64,000 bases of DNA from Natronococcus sp. CG52 (GCF_023913515.1 NZ_CP099391.1:620001-684000); one strand, 5' to 3'. Shown: positions 9,340-18,534, numbered from the stretch's first letter. A program made the numbers and translations. The notes: a model not told the origin generated them from the letters alone.

Positions 9340-9904
9340 CGTTCTCCTCGCCCTCGGTGGTGCCGGTTTCCGTCTCCGACGACTCCTCGCTCGTGCCCTC
9401 GCGGGCGAGGATCACGAGGTGGCGCGCCTCCGGCAGGATGATCTCCTCGAGGCCGAGTCGGACCGCGTCGCGGTTACCGGGGAGACAGAACACCGGCACC
9501 TCCTCGGAGACGCCCGCGGCCGTTCGTGCGGCGACGACCTGGGTTCCGAACTCCTCGTAGGCGACCGTCGTGAACAGTTCGCTGAACGCGGTGAGATCCT
9601 TCTCGATCAGCGGATCGACGGCCTCCAGGGTTGCGTCCTCGGGCTCGATACTGGTCCCGCCGCTGGTGACGATCATATCGACGTCGTCACGGTCGACCAG
9701 TCGGGAGACGACCGACTGGATCTTGTCGTAGTCGCTGTCGATGTGTTCCTGCATGACGACCTCGCAGCCGTTCTCCTCGAGGACCGTGGCGATCTCGGCG
9801 GCGGCGGCGCCGGTGTCGATGGAGCGATTCGTCGCGACGGTGACGAGGCCGGTCCCGATCGGACCGCCGATCGGGCCGTTTTCTTCCTCGTTCGACTGGG
9901 TCAT
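9326..9904 (-). CDS. moaB: Molybdenum cofactor biosynthesis protein MoaB/MogA
   Basis: This 192-residue protein has the MoCF-binding fold. The signature TSGGTS is at 80-85, within MIVTSGGTSIEPED, and the CLPGN motif follows later. The family adenylylates molybdopterin before molybdate insertion. The C-terminal tail is Glu-rich. It overlaps the downstream FTHF cyclo-ligase gene by 14 bp. Confidence 0.93.
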   Translation of the reverse strand: MTQSNEEENGPIGGPIGTGLVTVATNRSIDTGAAAAEIATVLEENGCEVVMQEHIDSDYDKIQSVVSRLVDRDDVDMIVTSGGTSIEPEDATLEAVDPLIEKDLTAFSELFTTVAYEEFGTQVVAARTAAGVSEEVPVFCLPGNRDAVRLGLEEIILPEARHLVILAREGTSEESSETETGTTEGEENDADE

Positions 9905-10019
9905 ACGCTCCGTTCGAGGAGCGGTGAGTAAAACGCTGGCAAACCGTCTTCATCGTCTTCCCCCGATGACACTTCGTCGACCCAACTGTTATGCTCGTGG
10001 TTTCCGTCGGACGACGTGT

Positions 10020-11060
10020 ATGCAAGCGGTCAAAGTCACCGAACACGGCGACACCGGCGTCATCGAGTACGGCGAGTATCCCGATCCCGAGGTGGGCCGC
10101 AACGAGGTGCTGGTCGACGTGAAAGCCGGCGCGCTCAACCACCTCGACGTGTGGGTGCGCCGCGGACTGCCGACGCTCGACCTCGAGATGCCCCACGTAC
10201 CGGGCAGCGACGCCGCCGGCGTCGTCGAGGAGGTCGGGGAGGACGTCACGCGCTTCGAACCCGGTGACCGCGTCGCGCTCACGGCGGGGGTCAACTGCGG
10301 TGACTGCGAGTTCTGCCGCGACGGCGATCCGACGCTCTGTGTCAACTTCCACCTGATCGGCGAACACGTCCCCGGCGTCCACGCCGAGTACGCCGCGGTT
10401 CCCGAGAACAACCTCATACCGGTCCCCGAGGGCGTCGACTGGATCACCGCCGGTTCGACCTCGCTCGTCTTCCAGACCGCCTGGCGACTGCTGATCGACC
10501 GCGCGGATCTCGAGGCCGGCGAGAAGGTGCTCGTCCTGGGCGCGAGCGGCGGCGTCGGACACGCGGCCGTCCAGATCGCCGACTACGCGGGCGCGGAGGT
10601 GTACGCCACCGGCAGCACGGAGACGAAACTCGAGCACGCCCGCGAACTCGGCGCGGACCGCGTCGTCAACTACGAGCAACGGAACTTCGCGGAGTGGGTC
10701 CGCAGCGAGACCGGCGGCCGGGGCGTCGACGTCGTCGTCGACTACATCGGCGCCGGCACCTGGCGCGACTCGATCAAGAGCCTCGCGAAGAACGGCCGAC
10801 TGGTGACCTGCGGCGGGACGGCCGGCGGAAACCCCGAGACCGACATTCCGCGGATCTTTTGGAACCAGCTGCAGATCATCGGCTCGACCATGGGGACGCC
10901 GGGCCAGGTCGACGACGTGATGGAACTCGTCTGGGACGGCACCTTCGAACCCGCGGTCCGCGAGGTGTTGCCGATGAGCGAGACCGCGCGCGCCCACGAG
11001 ATCATCGAATCCCGCGAGGGGTTCGGCAAGGTCGTCGTCCGCCCGGACAGCGAACTGTAG
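10020..11060 (+). CDS. Zinc-binding dehydrogenase of the quinone-reductase-like MDR type
   Basis: This 346-residue medium-chain dehydrogenase/reductase has a GroES-like N-terminal domain with structural-zinc cysteines C93, C96, C99 and C107. A Rossmann domain follows with GASGGVGHAA. The usual catalytic-zinc cysteine is replaced by the ALNHLD stretch at 38-43, so it resembles quinone oxidoreductases more than true alcohol dehydrogenases. NAD(P)H is the expected cofactor; the substrate is unknown. The start is the ATG at 10020, giving the typical MQAVKVTEHG. Confidence 0.92.
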   Translation: MQAVKVTEHGDTGVIEYGEYPDPEVGRNEVLVDVKAGALNHLDVWVRRGLPTLDLEMPHVPGSDAAGVVEEVGEDVTRFEPGDRVALTAGVNCGDCEFCRDGDPTLCVNFHLIGEHVPGVHAEYAAVPENNLIPVPEGVDWITAGSTSLVFQTAWRLLIDRADLEAGEKVLVLGASGGVGHAAVQIADYAGAEVYATGSTETKLEHARELGADRVVNYEQRNFAEWVRSETGGRGVDVVVDYIGAGTWRDSIKSLAKNGRLVTCGGTAGGNPETDIPRIFWNQLQIIGSTMGTPGQVDDVMELVWDGTFEPAVREVLPMSETARAHEIIESREGFGKVVVRPDSEL

Positions 11061-11138
11061 CGGATTCGACCGTCCGTCTTCGCCGAGAGCGATTCCGGAA
11101 CCGTGAGGGCTTTGACCACGGCCTCGAAACTGACGGCT

Positions 11139-11450
11139 GTGACCTCGAGCGACGACGGCGGGTACGTTCACGATCCCGCGGCCTTCGACGACGACGGCGA
11201 GCCTCGAGCGGGAGACGAGGACGCCGACAGCTGGGTCGACGAACCCGTTCATCCCGCAGCGACTGACCGCGAGTTCGACTGGCGCGGCTGGATCCTCGTC
11301 GTCGTCGTCGTCTTCGCGTTCGTCGTCTCGCCGCTCACCATTCTGCTGTGGCCCCCGGCGACCGACTATCTGTTCGCGCTGATCATCCTGCCGCTCGCGC
11401 CCGCCGTCGTGCTCGCGTTGACGGCCGTCTGGGCGACGACGCGGCCCTGA
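11139..11450 (+). CDS. Small two-helix membrane protein
   Basis: A GTG at 11139 gives 103 residues beginning MTSSDDGGYVHDPAAFDDDG; an in-frame GTG at 11103 adds 12. The first 60 residues are acidic and probably cytoplasmic. Two hydrophobic segments follow: GWILVVVVVFAFVVSPLTIL and a second one ending ALTAVWATTRP. This N-acidic, two-TM architecture is common in haloarchaeal small membrane proteins of unknown role. Confidence 0.75.
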   Translation: MTSSDDGGYVHDPAAFDDDGEPRAGDEDADSWVDEPVHPAATDREFDWRGWILVVVVVFAFVVSPLTILLWPPATDYLFALIILPLAPAVVLALTAVWATTRP

Positions 11451-11542
11451 ACTGCGGCGACGAATTCTCGCGACGATCCGAGAGGACCAGGAGACGCCCC
11501 GTCGGGTGCTGCTCGAAGGACGGGAGTGGAGAGGCGCGTGGT

Positions 11543-11558
11543 TTTCAGCGGCTACTAT
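11543..11558. repeat. Short dispersed motif, copy A
   Basis: TTTCAGCGGCTACTAT here matches TTTCAGTGGCTACTAT at 31458-31473 in 15 of 16 bases. Both lie in non-coding DNA just after a CCGTCGGG-containing stretch. They could be ends of decayed mobile elements. The gap 11451-11690 holds no supported gene. Confidence 0.35.
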
Positions 11559-11690
11559 CGGTGAGAGCGGAGAAAGAGTGTAACCTCATCGCTCGCTCAT
11601 CAGCATCCGTATTGTGGAAGGACTAGACTACGGCGCTAGAGAGCGGCCTTCAGCTGGAAATCTGTCCGGCTCAGGGGTAACGGGTCCGCG

Positions 11691-12596
11691 TCACGAACAC
11701 CGTTCAGCTCCGTTGATAAGCGCCGTCACGAGCGTGTTCGAGGGTACAGCGATATCTGCGGTCTCCGCCATCTCGAGAATCACTCCGTTCAACTCCTCGA
11801 TCTCCGTTCGCCGCCCCTGCTCGACATTCTGTGCCATGCTCACCCTGTGAGCGGCGTGTGAGCGGGCCATCGACGCGATCGTTTGCCGTATCGCAGCCAC
11901 GTCGACGTCGATCCCGTGGCTGGTGGCGACGCGGGCTGCTTCCGTCAGGAGTCGCGTAACCACACCGTCCAGCGGGTCGGTTGTCAACCGTGCGACCGGG
12001 CATCCCGTCAGCGTCAGTACGGGTGCCGTTGCCAACACGAGCGCACCTTTTTCCCAGATGACCGATCGGGGGTCGGTGACGGACTCGACATCAAATCCCG
12101 CGTCCGTAAGCGTTTCCCGAATCGTCGTGCGGGCAACCGCGTCTCCACCGCCGAACGTCGTCAGTCCGGCGGACGTACGGGTGACGACGCCCGGTTCCTC
12201 TGCGATCGCTGCTTCGTAGGTGACCCCACAGAACGCCCGTTCGCTTTCGACCTGACCGAGAAGATAGTCGTAATTTCGAAGTCCGTTCTGCAGCGACAGC
12301 ACCCACGTCTCCGACCCGATGCACGTCGCGTGATCGGCCAGCGCCGTCTCGGTTTGGTGTGCCCGAACCAGGACGAGGGCCAAGTCGGCTGTCCCCACGT
12401 CACTGGCAGTCGTCGTCGCGTTAACTTCGACTGTCAGCGGTGCATCCCCGTTTTGACGGATGGCGATTCCCGCTGTCGAGAGGGTACGGGCGCTCTCCTT
12501 CCTGCGGTGGAGAAGCCACACATCGTGACCGGCGGCAGCGAGTCGTCCGCCGAACAGACACCCGAGCGCCCCTGCGCCGATGACCGCGATTTTCAT
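11691..12596 (-). CDS. panE: 2-dehydropantoate 2-reductase
   Basis: This 301-residue ketopantoate reductase (NADPH-dependent pantoate synthesis for coenzyme A) has an N-terminal Rossmann motif GAGALGCLFGG at 7-17. It also has ILEMAETADIAVP near the C-terminus, and the ApbA/PanE C-terminal domain. The start at 12596 gives MKIAVIGAGALG; upstream in-frame sequence to 12680 is not family-like. The region has slightly lower GC than its neighbours. Haloarchaea may carry several PanE-like proteins, so the exact substrate is not certain. Confidence 0.9.
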   Translation of the reverse strand: MKIAVIGAGALGCLFGGRLAAAGHDVWLLHRRKESARTLSTAGIAIRQNGDAPLTVEVNATTTASDVGTADLALVLVRAHQTETALADHATCIGSETWVLSLQNGLRNYDYLLGQVESERAFCGVTYEAAIAEEPGVVTRTSAGLTTFGGGDAVARTTIRETLTDAGFDVESVTDPRSVIWEKGALVLATAPVLTLTGCPVARLTTDPLDGVVTRLLTEAARVATSHGIDVDVAAIRQTIASMARSHAAHRVSMAQNVEQGRRTEIEELNGVILEMAETADIAVPSNTLVTALINGAERCS

Positions 12597-12851
12597 GCAG
12601 TCCGTTTTCCGCCGACTGAGAAATACGTTTGCCGCACGCGCGGTTGATACGATACGTTTGCACGCGTAGCGAGTAGCCAATTCGGCCGAATCACTCCAAA
12701 CGAAATCTAAAGGACGTGCCGAACCTATTCCCTCCGTTCAGCGGGCGGCTCTCGACAGAGCTGGGAGGGTTGTAATCCGCAGCGGTACATCGTTGTCCCG
12801 TCCGTGACAGTCGTTCGCGGGTGATTTCGACTACCGAACTCGTATTACCGG

Positions 12852-13418
12852 CTACTCCGACTGGACGTCTCGGCGCATCGCGATCTCGAACCACGGACAG
12901 AGACGAAGCTGTCGGTACCACTCGGGGTTCGAGTGCAGACGGTCGTAGGGAACCCACATCAGGCCGGCGACCTCCTCCTCGTCGGGATCGAGGCTCCGAT
13001 CCGACAGCGTCAGCTTCAGGACGGCGCAGACCTCGTGTTCGACGCCCGCGTTCTCGAAGTAGCGCTTGTACTCGAAGCGATCGGTCAGTCGCACGTCGTC
13101 GTACTGGTCGGGCGTGACCCCGAGTTCCTCCTCGAGTCGCTGCTTGGTCGCCTCCTCCTGGCTCTGTCCCTGGACGGGGTGGGAGGCGACGGTGCCGTCC
13201 CAGTAGGTGCCCCAGAGGCGCTTGTCGGGTGCGCGCTGCGCCAGCAGGATGTTGTCGTCCCGGTCGAAGACGAGCGAGGTGAAGGCCCGATGACGGACGC
13301 CGTCGCCGGTGTGGGCCTCGAGTCGATTGACGAGTTCGAGTTCGGTGTCGTCTCCGTCGACGGCGATCACGTCCTGCTTTGCGTTCTCGTGGGGGTGATC
13401 GTCCTCTTGCGTGCTCAT
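12852..13418 (-). CDS. Isopentenyl-diphosphate isomerase-like Nudix protein
   Basis: This 188-residue protein matches type 1 IDI, which interconverts IPP and DMAPP for archaeal lipid synthesis. The region RHRAFTSLVFDRDDNILLA and the Nudix stretch EEATKQRLEEELG are clear. Metal ligands H80 and E127/E129 align. The catalytic cysteine of E. coli IDI (in VCGHP) is replaced by Ala here (VASHP, A78). Either haloarchaeal homologues use different chemistry or this is a Nudix hydrolase. The start at 13418 gives MSTQEDDHPHEN. Confidence 0.85.
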   Translation of the reverse strand: MSTQEDDHPHENAKQDVIAVDGDDTELELVNRLEAHTGDGVRHRAFTSLVFDRDDNILLAQRAPDKRLWGTYWDGTVASHPVQGQSQEEATKQRLEEELGVTPDQYDDVRLTDRFEYKRYFENAGVEHEVCAVLKLTLSDRSLDPDEEEVAGLMWVPYDRLHSNPEWYRQLRLCPWFEIAMRRDVQSE

Positions 13419-13482
13419 ACCCTCACAATTGCGGAGGGTCTTGAAACCAGTATCGTCTCCGGCCCGCGCCGTCGGCCGATCG

Positions 13483-14448
13483 TCAGGCGTCGAACGGCCA
13501 TCCGTCGTCCTCGTCCTCATCTGGGTTCGGGCGATAGTCGTCCCCGACGGCGACCTCGACCGCCGTCGGCTTCGTCTCGAGTTCGAGGGTTTCGGTCTCT
13601 AGCATCTCGCCGTCGAGGCTGTACTCGACCGAATCGTGGAGGCTCTCGATAGTGAGCGAGGGCGTCCGTCGACGGACGATGTGCGTGTTCTCGCGGTTGA
13701 ACAGGCGCTCGAGTGCCGCCTCACCGAGCAGGTCGACGGTCGCAGCCTCCTCGACGATCGTGACTTCGAAGAGTCCGTCTTCGACGTTCGCCTGTGCGGT
13801 TCGCGCGCCGGTGAACCGTCGACAGTTCCCGACCAGGACGAACATCGCCTTTCCCGTCCACGATTCGGCGACCTCCCCGTTCGGACCGTCGGCGGTCGTC
13901 ACCCGCAGGGGGAGCGAGTCGAACGACCTGACCGTCTCGAACGTGTTCAGGACGTACGCGAGGACGCCGAACTCCCGTTTCCCCTCGGAAGACGTCTCTC
14001 CGCTGGCCTCGGCGGTGACGCCGCCGACGCAGGAGTTGACGAACGACCGGTCGTTCGCGAGTCCGAGGTCGATCCTCCGTCGCTGCCCGTACTCGATCAC
14101 CTCGAACGCGTGTTCGATCCCCTCCAGGCCGACGTTCGACGCGAAATTGTTACCCGTCCCCGCGGGGATGACGGCGACGGTCGTCGTCTCGAGTGCGCTG
14201 GCGGCCACGACGCCGCCGACGACCTCGTTGACGGTTCCGTCACCGCCGGCCGCGGCGACGAGGTCGGCGTCCGGTGCGGCCTCGCGAGCGAGTCGCCGCG
14301 CGTCGCCGGCCTCCTCGGTCTTTCGCACGTCGAATCCGTGCTCGGCGGCCAGTTCGACGACGTCGTCGACGTGGTCCTCGCTGCCGCTAGCGGGGTTGAG
14401 GACGAGCACGCGTCCGTCCGTGCCGTCTGCTTGCATACTGTGGGACAT
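13483..14448 (-). CDS. Diacylglycerol kinase-family lipid kinase
   Basis: This 321-residue protein belongs to the DAGK/YegS/sphingosine kinase fold. The N-terminal domain has LVLNPASGS and GGDGTVNEVVGG, the nucleotide-binding loop. The beta-rich C-terminal domain follows. It probably phosphorylates a lipid at the membrane surface, or NAD-kinase-like chemistry is possible. The start at 14448 gives MSHSMQADGTDGR; an alternative ATG is 14436. It is divergent from the PHP gene across 42 bp. Confidence 0.9.
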   Translation of the reverse strand: MSHSMQADGTDGRVLVLNPASGSEDHVDDVVELAAEHGFDVRKTEEAGDARRLAREAAPDADLVAAAGGDGTVNEVVGGVVAASALETTTVAVIPAGTGNNFASNVGLEGIEHAFEVIEYGQRRRIDLGLANDRSFVNSCVGGVTAEASGETSSEGKREFGVLAYVLNTFETVRSFDSLPLRVTTADGPNGEVAESWTGKAMFVLVGNCRRFTGARTAQANVEDGLFEVTIVEEAATVDLLGEAALERLFNRENTHIVRRRTPSLTIESLHDSVEYSLDGEMLETETLELETKPTAVEVAVGDDYRPNPDEDEDDGWPFDA

Positions 14449-14490
14449 GCCGGGCGTGAGCAAAAGGGACTTCCCGGCGTATGCGCTCTC

Positions 14491-15282
14491 ATGTACGCTG
14501 TGGACCTGCACACTCACACGCGGTTCTTCCACGGTCACCGGGCGCTGGGCGATCGGTTCGATCCGGTGGGCGTTCGATTGCTCGCGCGAATGGCCCAGTA
14601 CCGCGGTCTCGAGGGGATCGCGACGACCAATCACGACTACTTCTCGCCGCTCGATCCGCCCGCGGAGGTCGTCACCGTGCCGGGGATCGAGATTACGACC
14701 GACCACGGCCACGTCCTCGTCGTGGGTCCCGACCCGCCCGCCGAGACGGAACCCGGCGAACTCACGCCGGGTGAAGCGGTCGAGTTGGCCCACGACCGCG
14801 ACTGTGCCGCGATCGTCGCCCATCCGTTTCGCAACAGCACGGTCCGGGAACTCGAGGACGTGCCGTTCGACGCGATCGAGGTCAACGGCAAACACCCGCG
14901 TTCGCGGCCGCTCGTCGAACGGTTGGCCGACGAGCGAGAATTACCCCTGGTCGGCGGCAGCGACGCCCACTATCCCTTCGAGGTCGGTCGGGCGTACACG
15001 ACCGTCGACGCCGACCGTCTCACGCCGAAGGCGGTCGCCGATGCGATCCGGGACGGGCGCGTCGACGCGAGGATCTCCCGATCGACGCTGGATCAGGTGC
15101 TTCGACGAGGGTACCGGACGATCCATCGGCGAAAGCAGGTGATAGACGCGATGAAACCGCCGACGCCCGGCGTCGGTACGCCGCCCGGCGAGGGGTCGGA
15201 CGAGGAACTCGACGGCGTCCGGACCGACCGGTCGGACACCCGCGGTGACGGGGCGGACGACGGTACCGCTGGACCTGACTAA
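14491..15282 (+). CDS. PHP domain metal-dependent phosphoesterase
   Basis: This 263-residue PHP protein begins MYAVDLHTHTRFFHGH. Metal ligands are seen in DLHTHT, TNHDYF, AHPFRN and GSDAHY. Family members hydrolyse phosphoesters such as 3',5'-phosphonucleotides or histidinol phosphate; the substrate here is not clear. The tail after residue 230 is disordered and rich in Gly, Asp and Arg. The 3' end overlaps the convergent lrp-like gene by 4 bp. Confidence 0.88.
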   Translation: MYAVDLHTHTRFFHGHRALGDRFDPVGVRLLARMAQYRGLEGIATTNHDYFSPLDPPAEVVTVPGIEITTDHGHVLVVGPDPPAETEPGELTPGEAVELAHDRDCAAIVAHPFRNSTVRELEDVPFDAIEVNGKHPRSRPLVERLADERELPLVGGSDAHYPFEVGRAYTTVDADRLTPKAVADAIRDGRVDARISRSTLDQVLRRGYRTIHRRKQVIDAMKPPTPGVGTPPGEGSDEELDGVRTDRSDTRGDGADDGTAGPD

Positions 15283-15692
15283 CCCAGCTGTTCGTCCAGA
15301 ATCAACCGGGTCTTCGTACTCACGACCTCCTCCTGGTCTCGAGCCTGCGTGATGAGGTCGTTCACGCCGCGGGTGTCGGCGGCGTCGACGACGAGCACGA
15401 CGTCCTGCTCGCCGGAGACCATCCAGACGAAGTCGACCTCCTCCCACTCGGCCATTCGTTCCGAGATGCCCTTGGTATCGACGTCGACCGCGACGCTGAC
15501 TTCGATCATCGCCTTGACGTTCCCGGTGTGCGTCGAGATCGTGAACCGTTCGATCACGTCCTCGTCCATCATCCGTTCGACGCGGTTCCGGACGGTTCCC
15601 TCGCTCGTCCCGACTTCGTCGGCGATCTCCGTGTACGGCGTCCGGGCGTCCCGCCGAAGCGTATCGAGAATCTGTCGGTCCAGATCGTCCAT
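15279..15692 (-). CDS. Lrp/AsnC family transcriptional regulator
   Basis: This 137-residue protein has an N-terminal winged helix-turn-helix (LDRQILDTLRRDARTPYTEI, recognition helix around SEGTVRNRVERM). A C-terminal RAM effector-binding domain follows. It is divergent from carA, with perfect and imperfect TACGAA-type palindromes in the 102-bp spacer. It may therefore autoregulate and control carA in response to an amino acid such as glutamine or arginine. The ligand is inferred only from the neighbour. Confidence 0.93.
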   Translation of the reverse strand: MDDLDRQILDTLRRDARTPYTEIADEVGTSEGTVRNRVERMMDEDVIERFTISTHTGNVKAMIEVSVAVDVDTKGISERMAEWEEVDFVWMVSGEQDVVLVVDAADTRGVNDLITQARDQEEVVSTKTRLILDEQLG

Positions 15693-15728
15693 GGAGATTC
15701 GTGAGTACGAACGACTCGCACTTACCGA

Positions 15729-15743
15729 TTACGAATTTCGTAA
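15729..15743. promoter_or_regulatory. Candidate Lrp operator 1 (perfect palindrome)
   Basis: TTACGAA-T-TTCGTAA is a perfect 7-1-7 palindrome in the lrp/carA spacer. It lies 36 bp upstream of the lrp start codon and about 52 bp upstream of carA. AT-rich palindromes of about 15 bp are typical for Lrp-family regulators. Confidence 0.6.
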
Positions 15744-15780
15744 CTCAGCTTCGAAGGCAACACTTATGCCCGGCTATCCA

Positions 15781-15796
15781 ATACGTAGTTCGTAAT
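15781..15796. promoter_or_regulatory. Candidate Lrp operator 2 overlapping the carA start
   Basis: ATACGTAGTTCGTAAT carries the same half-sites (TACG, CGTA) as operator 1, with TTCGTAA identical. It runs into the carA ATG at 15795. A TATA-like CTTATG lies near 15763. Binding here would block transcription start or early elongation of carA. Confidence 0.5.
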
Positions 15797-16871
15797 GACA
15801 GTTGCCTACGTTGCGCTGGAGGGTGGCCACGTAATCGAGGGTCGTGGTCGTGCTCCGGGAACCGCTCGTGGCGAACTCGTTTTCACGACAGCCTACACCG
15901 GCTACGAAGAGAGCCTGACCGACCCATCCTACGAGGAACAGGTCCTGACCTTTTCGTACCCGCTGATCGGGAACTACGGCGTCCGCGAGGAGCGCTTCGA
16001 GGACGGCCGCGTCCACCCGCGCGCCGTGCTCGCGCGAGAACTCACCGAGGACGTCGCGGCGTGGCTCGCCGAGGAGGGCGTTCCGGCCGTCGACCACCTC
16101 GACACCCGCGAGGTCGTCACCGACATCCGCGACGGCGGCGCGATGAAGTGCGGTATCGCCGTCGGCGAGGACGCCACCGAGGAGGACGCCCTGGCCGAAC
16201 TCGAGGCCTGCAAGGAGATGAGCGAACACACCGAGATCGGCGCCCAGGTCAGCGTCGACGAACCCGTCGTTCGCGGCGCCGACAACGACGGCGAGACCGT
16301 CGCGCTGATCGACTGCGGCGCGAAGGGCTCGATCGTCGACTCGCTGGTCGCCCGCGACGCGACGGTCCGCGTCCTGCCACACGATGCGAGCGTCGAAGAG
16401 GTCGAGGCGGTCGATCCCGACGTTCTGTTCGTCTCGAACGGTCCCGGAGATCCGGCCAACTACGAGCAAGCGGTCGCGCTCGTCGAAGCGTTCGTCGAGG
16501 ACACGCCGGTCGCCGGTATCTGTCTCGGCCAGCAGATCGTCGCCCGCGCGCTCGGCGGCACCACCGAGAAGATGGCCTTCGGCCACCGCGGCGTCAACCA
16601 GCCCGTCCTCGACCTCGAGTCGGGCCGGGTCGTCATGACGACACAGAACCACGGCTACACGGTCGCCGAACCCGGCGACCACCTCGAGGTCTCTCAGATC
16701 AACGTCAACGACGACACGCCGGAGGGACTCGACGGACTCGAGTACGACGTCATCACCCGCCAGTACCACCCCGAGGCCAACCCCGGTCCGGAGGACACCC
16801 TCGACTTCTTCGACGACGTCCTCGCGATGGCGGACTCTCGATCGCAACGAACCGTTCCAGCGGACGACTGA
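15795..16871 (+). CDS. carA: Carbamoyl-phosphate synthase small subunit
   Basis: This 358-residue glutaminase subunit supplies ammonia to CarB for carbamoyl phosphate (arginine and pyrimidine pathways). The N-terminal CPSase small-chain domain is followed by a class I amidotransferase with nucleophile C243 in GICLGQQ and the RQYHPEANPGPEDT histidine/glutamate motif. carB is not adjacent and is absent from the window. Expression is probably controlled by the divergent Lrp-family regulator. Confidence 0.97.
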   Translation: MTVAYVALEGGHVIEGRGRAPGTARGELVFTTAYTGYEESLTDPSYEEQVLTFSYPLIGNYGVREERFEDGRVHPRAVLARELTEDVAAWLAEEGVPAVDHLDTREVVTDIRDGGAMKCGIAVGEDATEEDALAELEACKEMSEHTEIGAQVSVDEPVVRGADNDGETVALIDCGAKGSIVDSLVARDATVRVLPHDASVEEVEAVDPDVLFVSNGPGDPANYEQAVALVEAFVEDTPVAGICLGQQIVARALGGTTEKMAFGHRGVNQPVLDLESGRVVMTTQNHGYTVAEPGDHLEVSQINVNDDTPEGLDGLEYDVITRQYHPEANPGPEDTLDFFDDVLAMADSRSQRTVPADD

Positions 16872-17339
16872 ACGGATTCTCGTCCGTTTTCGAGAGTTCG
16901 TCCTTCCGTGCCGGAGAAGGGGAGACGGATCACCGTGCGAGGGGCGAGACACAGAGCGATCGACCGTTGACACCGAAACGAGTCGGTGGAGATGTCGTAC
17001 CAGTACGAACCGGGGTTCTGTGATTCGCTATCGACGTTCCACACGAATCGCCGATAGAGGGATTGAGAACCCGCTGTGAGATCGCGTACGGCTGACTGAG
17101 ATTGCTAACGAAGTCACGGCACACTGCCTTTCGCTATCTCGGTGTCAGAGTCGGGAGCCTCGCCGGGTGCATATTCCGGACGCTCGCCAGCGACGGCGGA
17201 AAACTGTCGGCGGTCGGCGGTGAGACCCGACGGGCGACGGGAAATCGGCAAACCGAAGTTCGGCGCCGATCCGTGAACCGTTTCAGTACGGTCACTCGAT
17301 CCCCGGGATAAGTGACGATCGAGTTGTGCTCGCGCCGCC
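16872..17339. other. 468-bp intergenic region
   Basis: I see no gene, tRNA or clear repeat between carA and the ABC binding-protein gene. Both flanking genes end here (convergent), so terminators are expected. Base composition around 17000-17140 is somewhat less GC rich than coding DNA. Confidence 0.4.
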
Positions 17340-18530
17340 TCAGCGGTCCCCAGTGACGATGTCCGCGACGCGCTGGCGGTCGAACAGCCGCTCGTCGGCC
17401 GGGATATCGGGATAGGATTCGGCGGCCACGTAGCCCGGCCACTCGCCGAACCGTTCCGGATAGAGCTGTTTGGCGGTCATCTCGAGTTGGAACAGATTCA
17501 TGAGCGGACCCTGATAGCGCATTCCGCCGGCGACGACGCGTTCGTTCCGGACTGCGGTCAGATCGCTGCCGACGGGGTGGTCCTCGAGTGCGTCGCGAAC
17601 GCTCTCGATGGAGTACTGCGGCGTGATTCCCCAGAGGTGGAGGATAACATCCGGATCGGCTTCGGCCATCGCCTCGTAGTCCAGGACCCCCCAGTCGCCC
17701 GACCACTCGCGGTCGGCGAGGGCGTCGCGTGCGCCGAGCGGTCGCGTGTCCGCTTGCCAGAAGCCGGGTGCGTTGAGGTGGTAGGTGTAGAACTCGCCGT
17801 CACCGAGCGTGACCCGCGCGGCCGTCGGCCGTTCGCTCTCGGGCGGGAGGTTCGACTCGATATGCGACCGGAGGTCGTCGTACGCCGCCTCGAGCGCCTC
17901 GTAACGCTCGCGTTCCTGAAAAACCGCGGCAACCGTTTCGAAGAGTTCCCAGAGCGTGTAGTACTCGTAGCTGTCGGCGTACGCGTCCGCCGGGTCGCTG
18001 TGAACGCCGCTGTGAAAGTTCCCGACCCACGGGCCGATCGACTCGGCTATTTCGTCGATATCGGATTCGTCCCAGTCGCCCTCGGTCGTCAGCACGTACG
18101 ACGGATCGAGGAAGTGAACGTCGCTATCGAGGTCGTAAAGCCGTTCTCTGACGAGTCCCTGCTCGAGCGGATTCGACAGGCCGTCCCACTCGAAGCCGAC
18201 GCCCTCGAGGTGGTCGTAGAACGAGTTCATCGTCGGCCCCGCCATCTCGGGTGCGAACAGGGTGTTTGCCGCCTCGTCGTGGCCGAGTGCGACCATCATG
18301 TCCGCGTACTGTGGAAACGTGACGAAGGCGTTCTCGGGAACGTCGTCGAACTCGACTTCACCCGCGGGAGCCATCGTTACCGTGTACGGATCGTTCGTTG
18401 CGGTGTCGTCCTCGTTCGATTCTCCGGGATCGGTTCCGCTCACACACCCGGCCACGGCTGCGCTGCCGACTGCGACGCTCGTCGCGATCACCTCTCGTCT
18501 GGTTCGATCGAACCCGCTTGCTCTCCTCAT
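17340..18530 (-). CDS. ABC transporter substrate-binding lipoprotein, iron/siderophore type
   Basis: This 396-residue precursor has a twin-arginine-like N-terminus (DRTRREVIATSVAVGSAAVA) ending in a lipobox with AGC, so it should be anchored outside the membrane. The body fits the two-lobed class III periplasmic-binding fold (FYDHLEGVGFEWDG, DPDVILHLWGITPQ). Two DtxR-like iron boxes flank its promoter, supporting an iron-chelate ligand. No permease or ATPase gene is adjacent in the window. Confidence 0.85.
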   Translation of the reverse strand: MRRASGFDRTRREVIATSVAVGSAAVAGCVSGTDPGESNEDDTATNDPYTVTMAPAGEVEFDDVPENAFVTFPQYADMMVALGHDEAANTLFAPEMAGPTMNSFYDHLEGVGFEWDGLSNPLEQGLVRERLYDLDSDVHFLDPSYVLTTEGDWDESDIDEIAESIGPWVGNFHSGVHSDPADAYADSYEYYTLWELFETVAAVFQERERYEALEAAYDDLRSHIESNLPPESERPTAARVTLGDGEFYTYHLNAPGFWQADTRPLGARDALADREWSGDWGVLDYEAMAEADPDVILHLWGITPQYSIESVRDALEDHPVGSDLTAVRNERVVAGGMRYQGPLMNLFQLEMTAKQLYPERFGEWPGYVAAESYPDIPADERLFDRQRVADIVTGDR

Positions 18531-18534
18531 AGGA

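Noticed and set aside
9687-11252. 521-codon minus-strand frame over moaB and the MDR gene
   Set aside because: Covers two well-supported genes and has no recognisable protein features.
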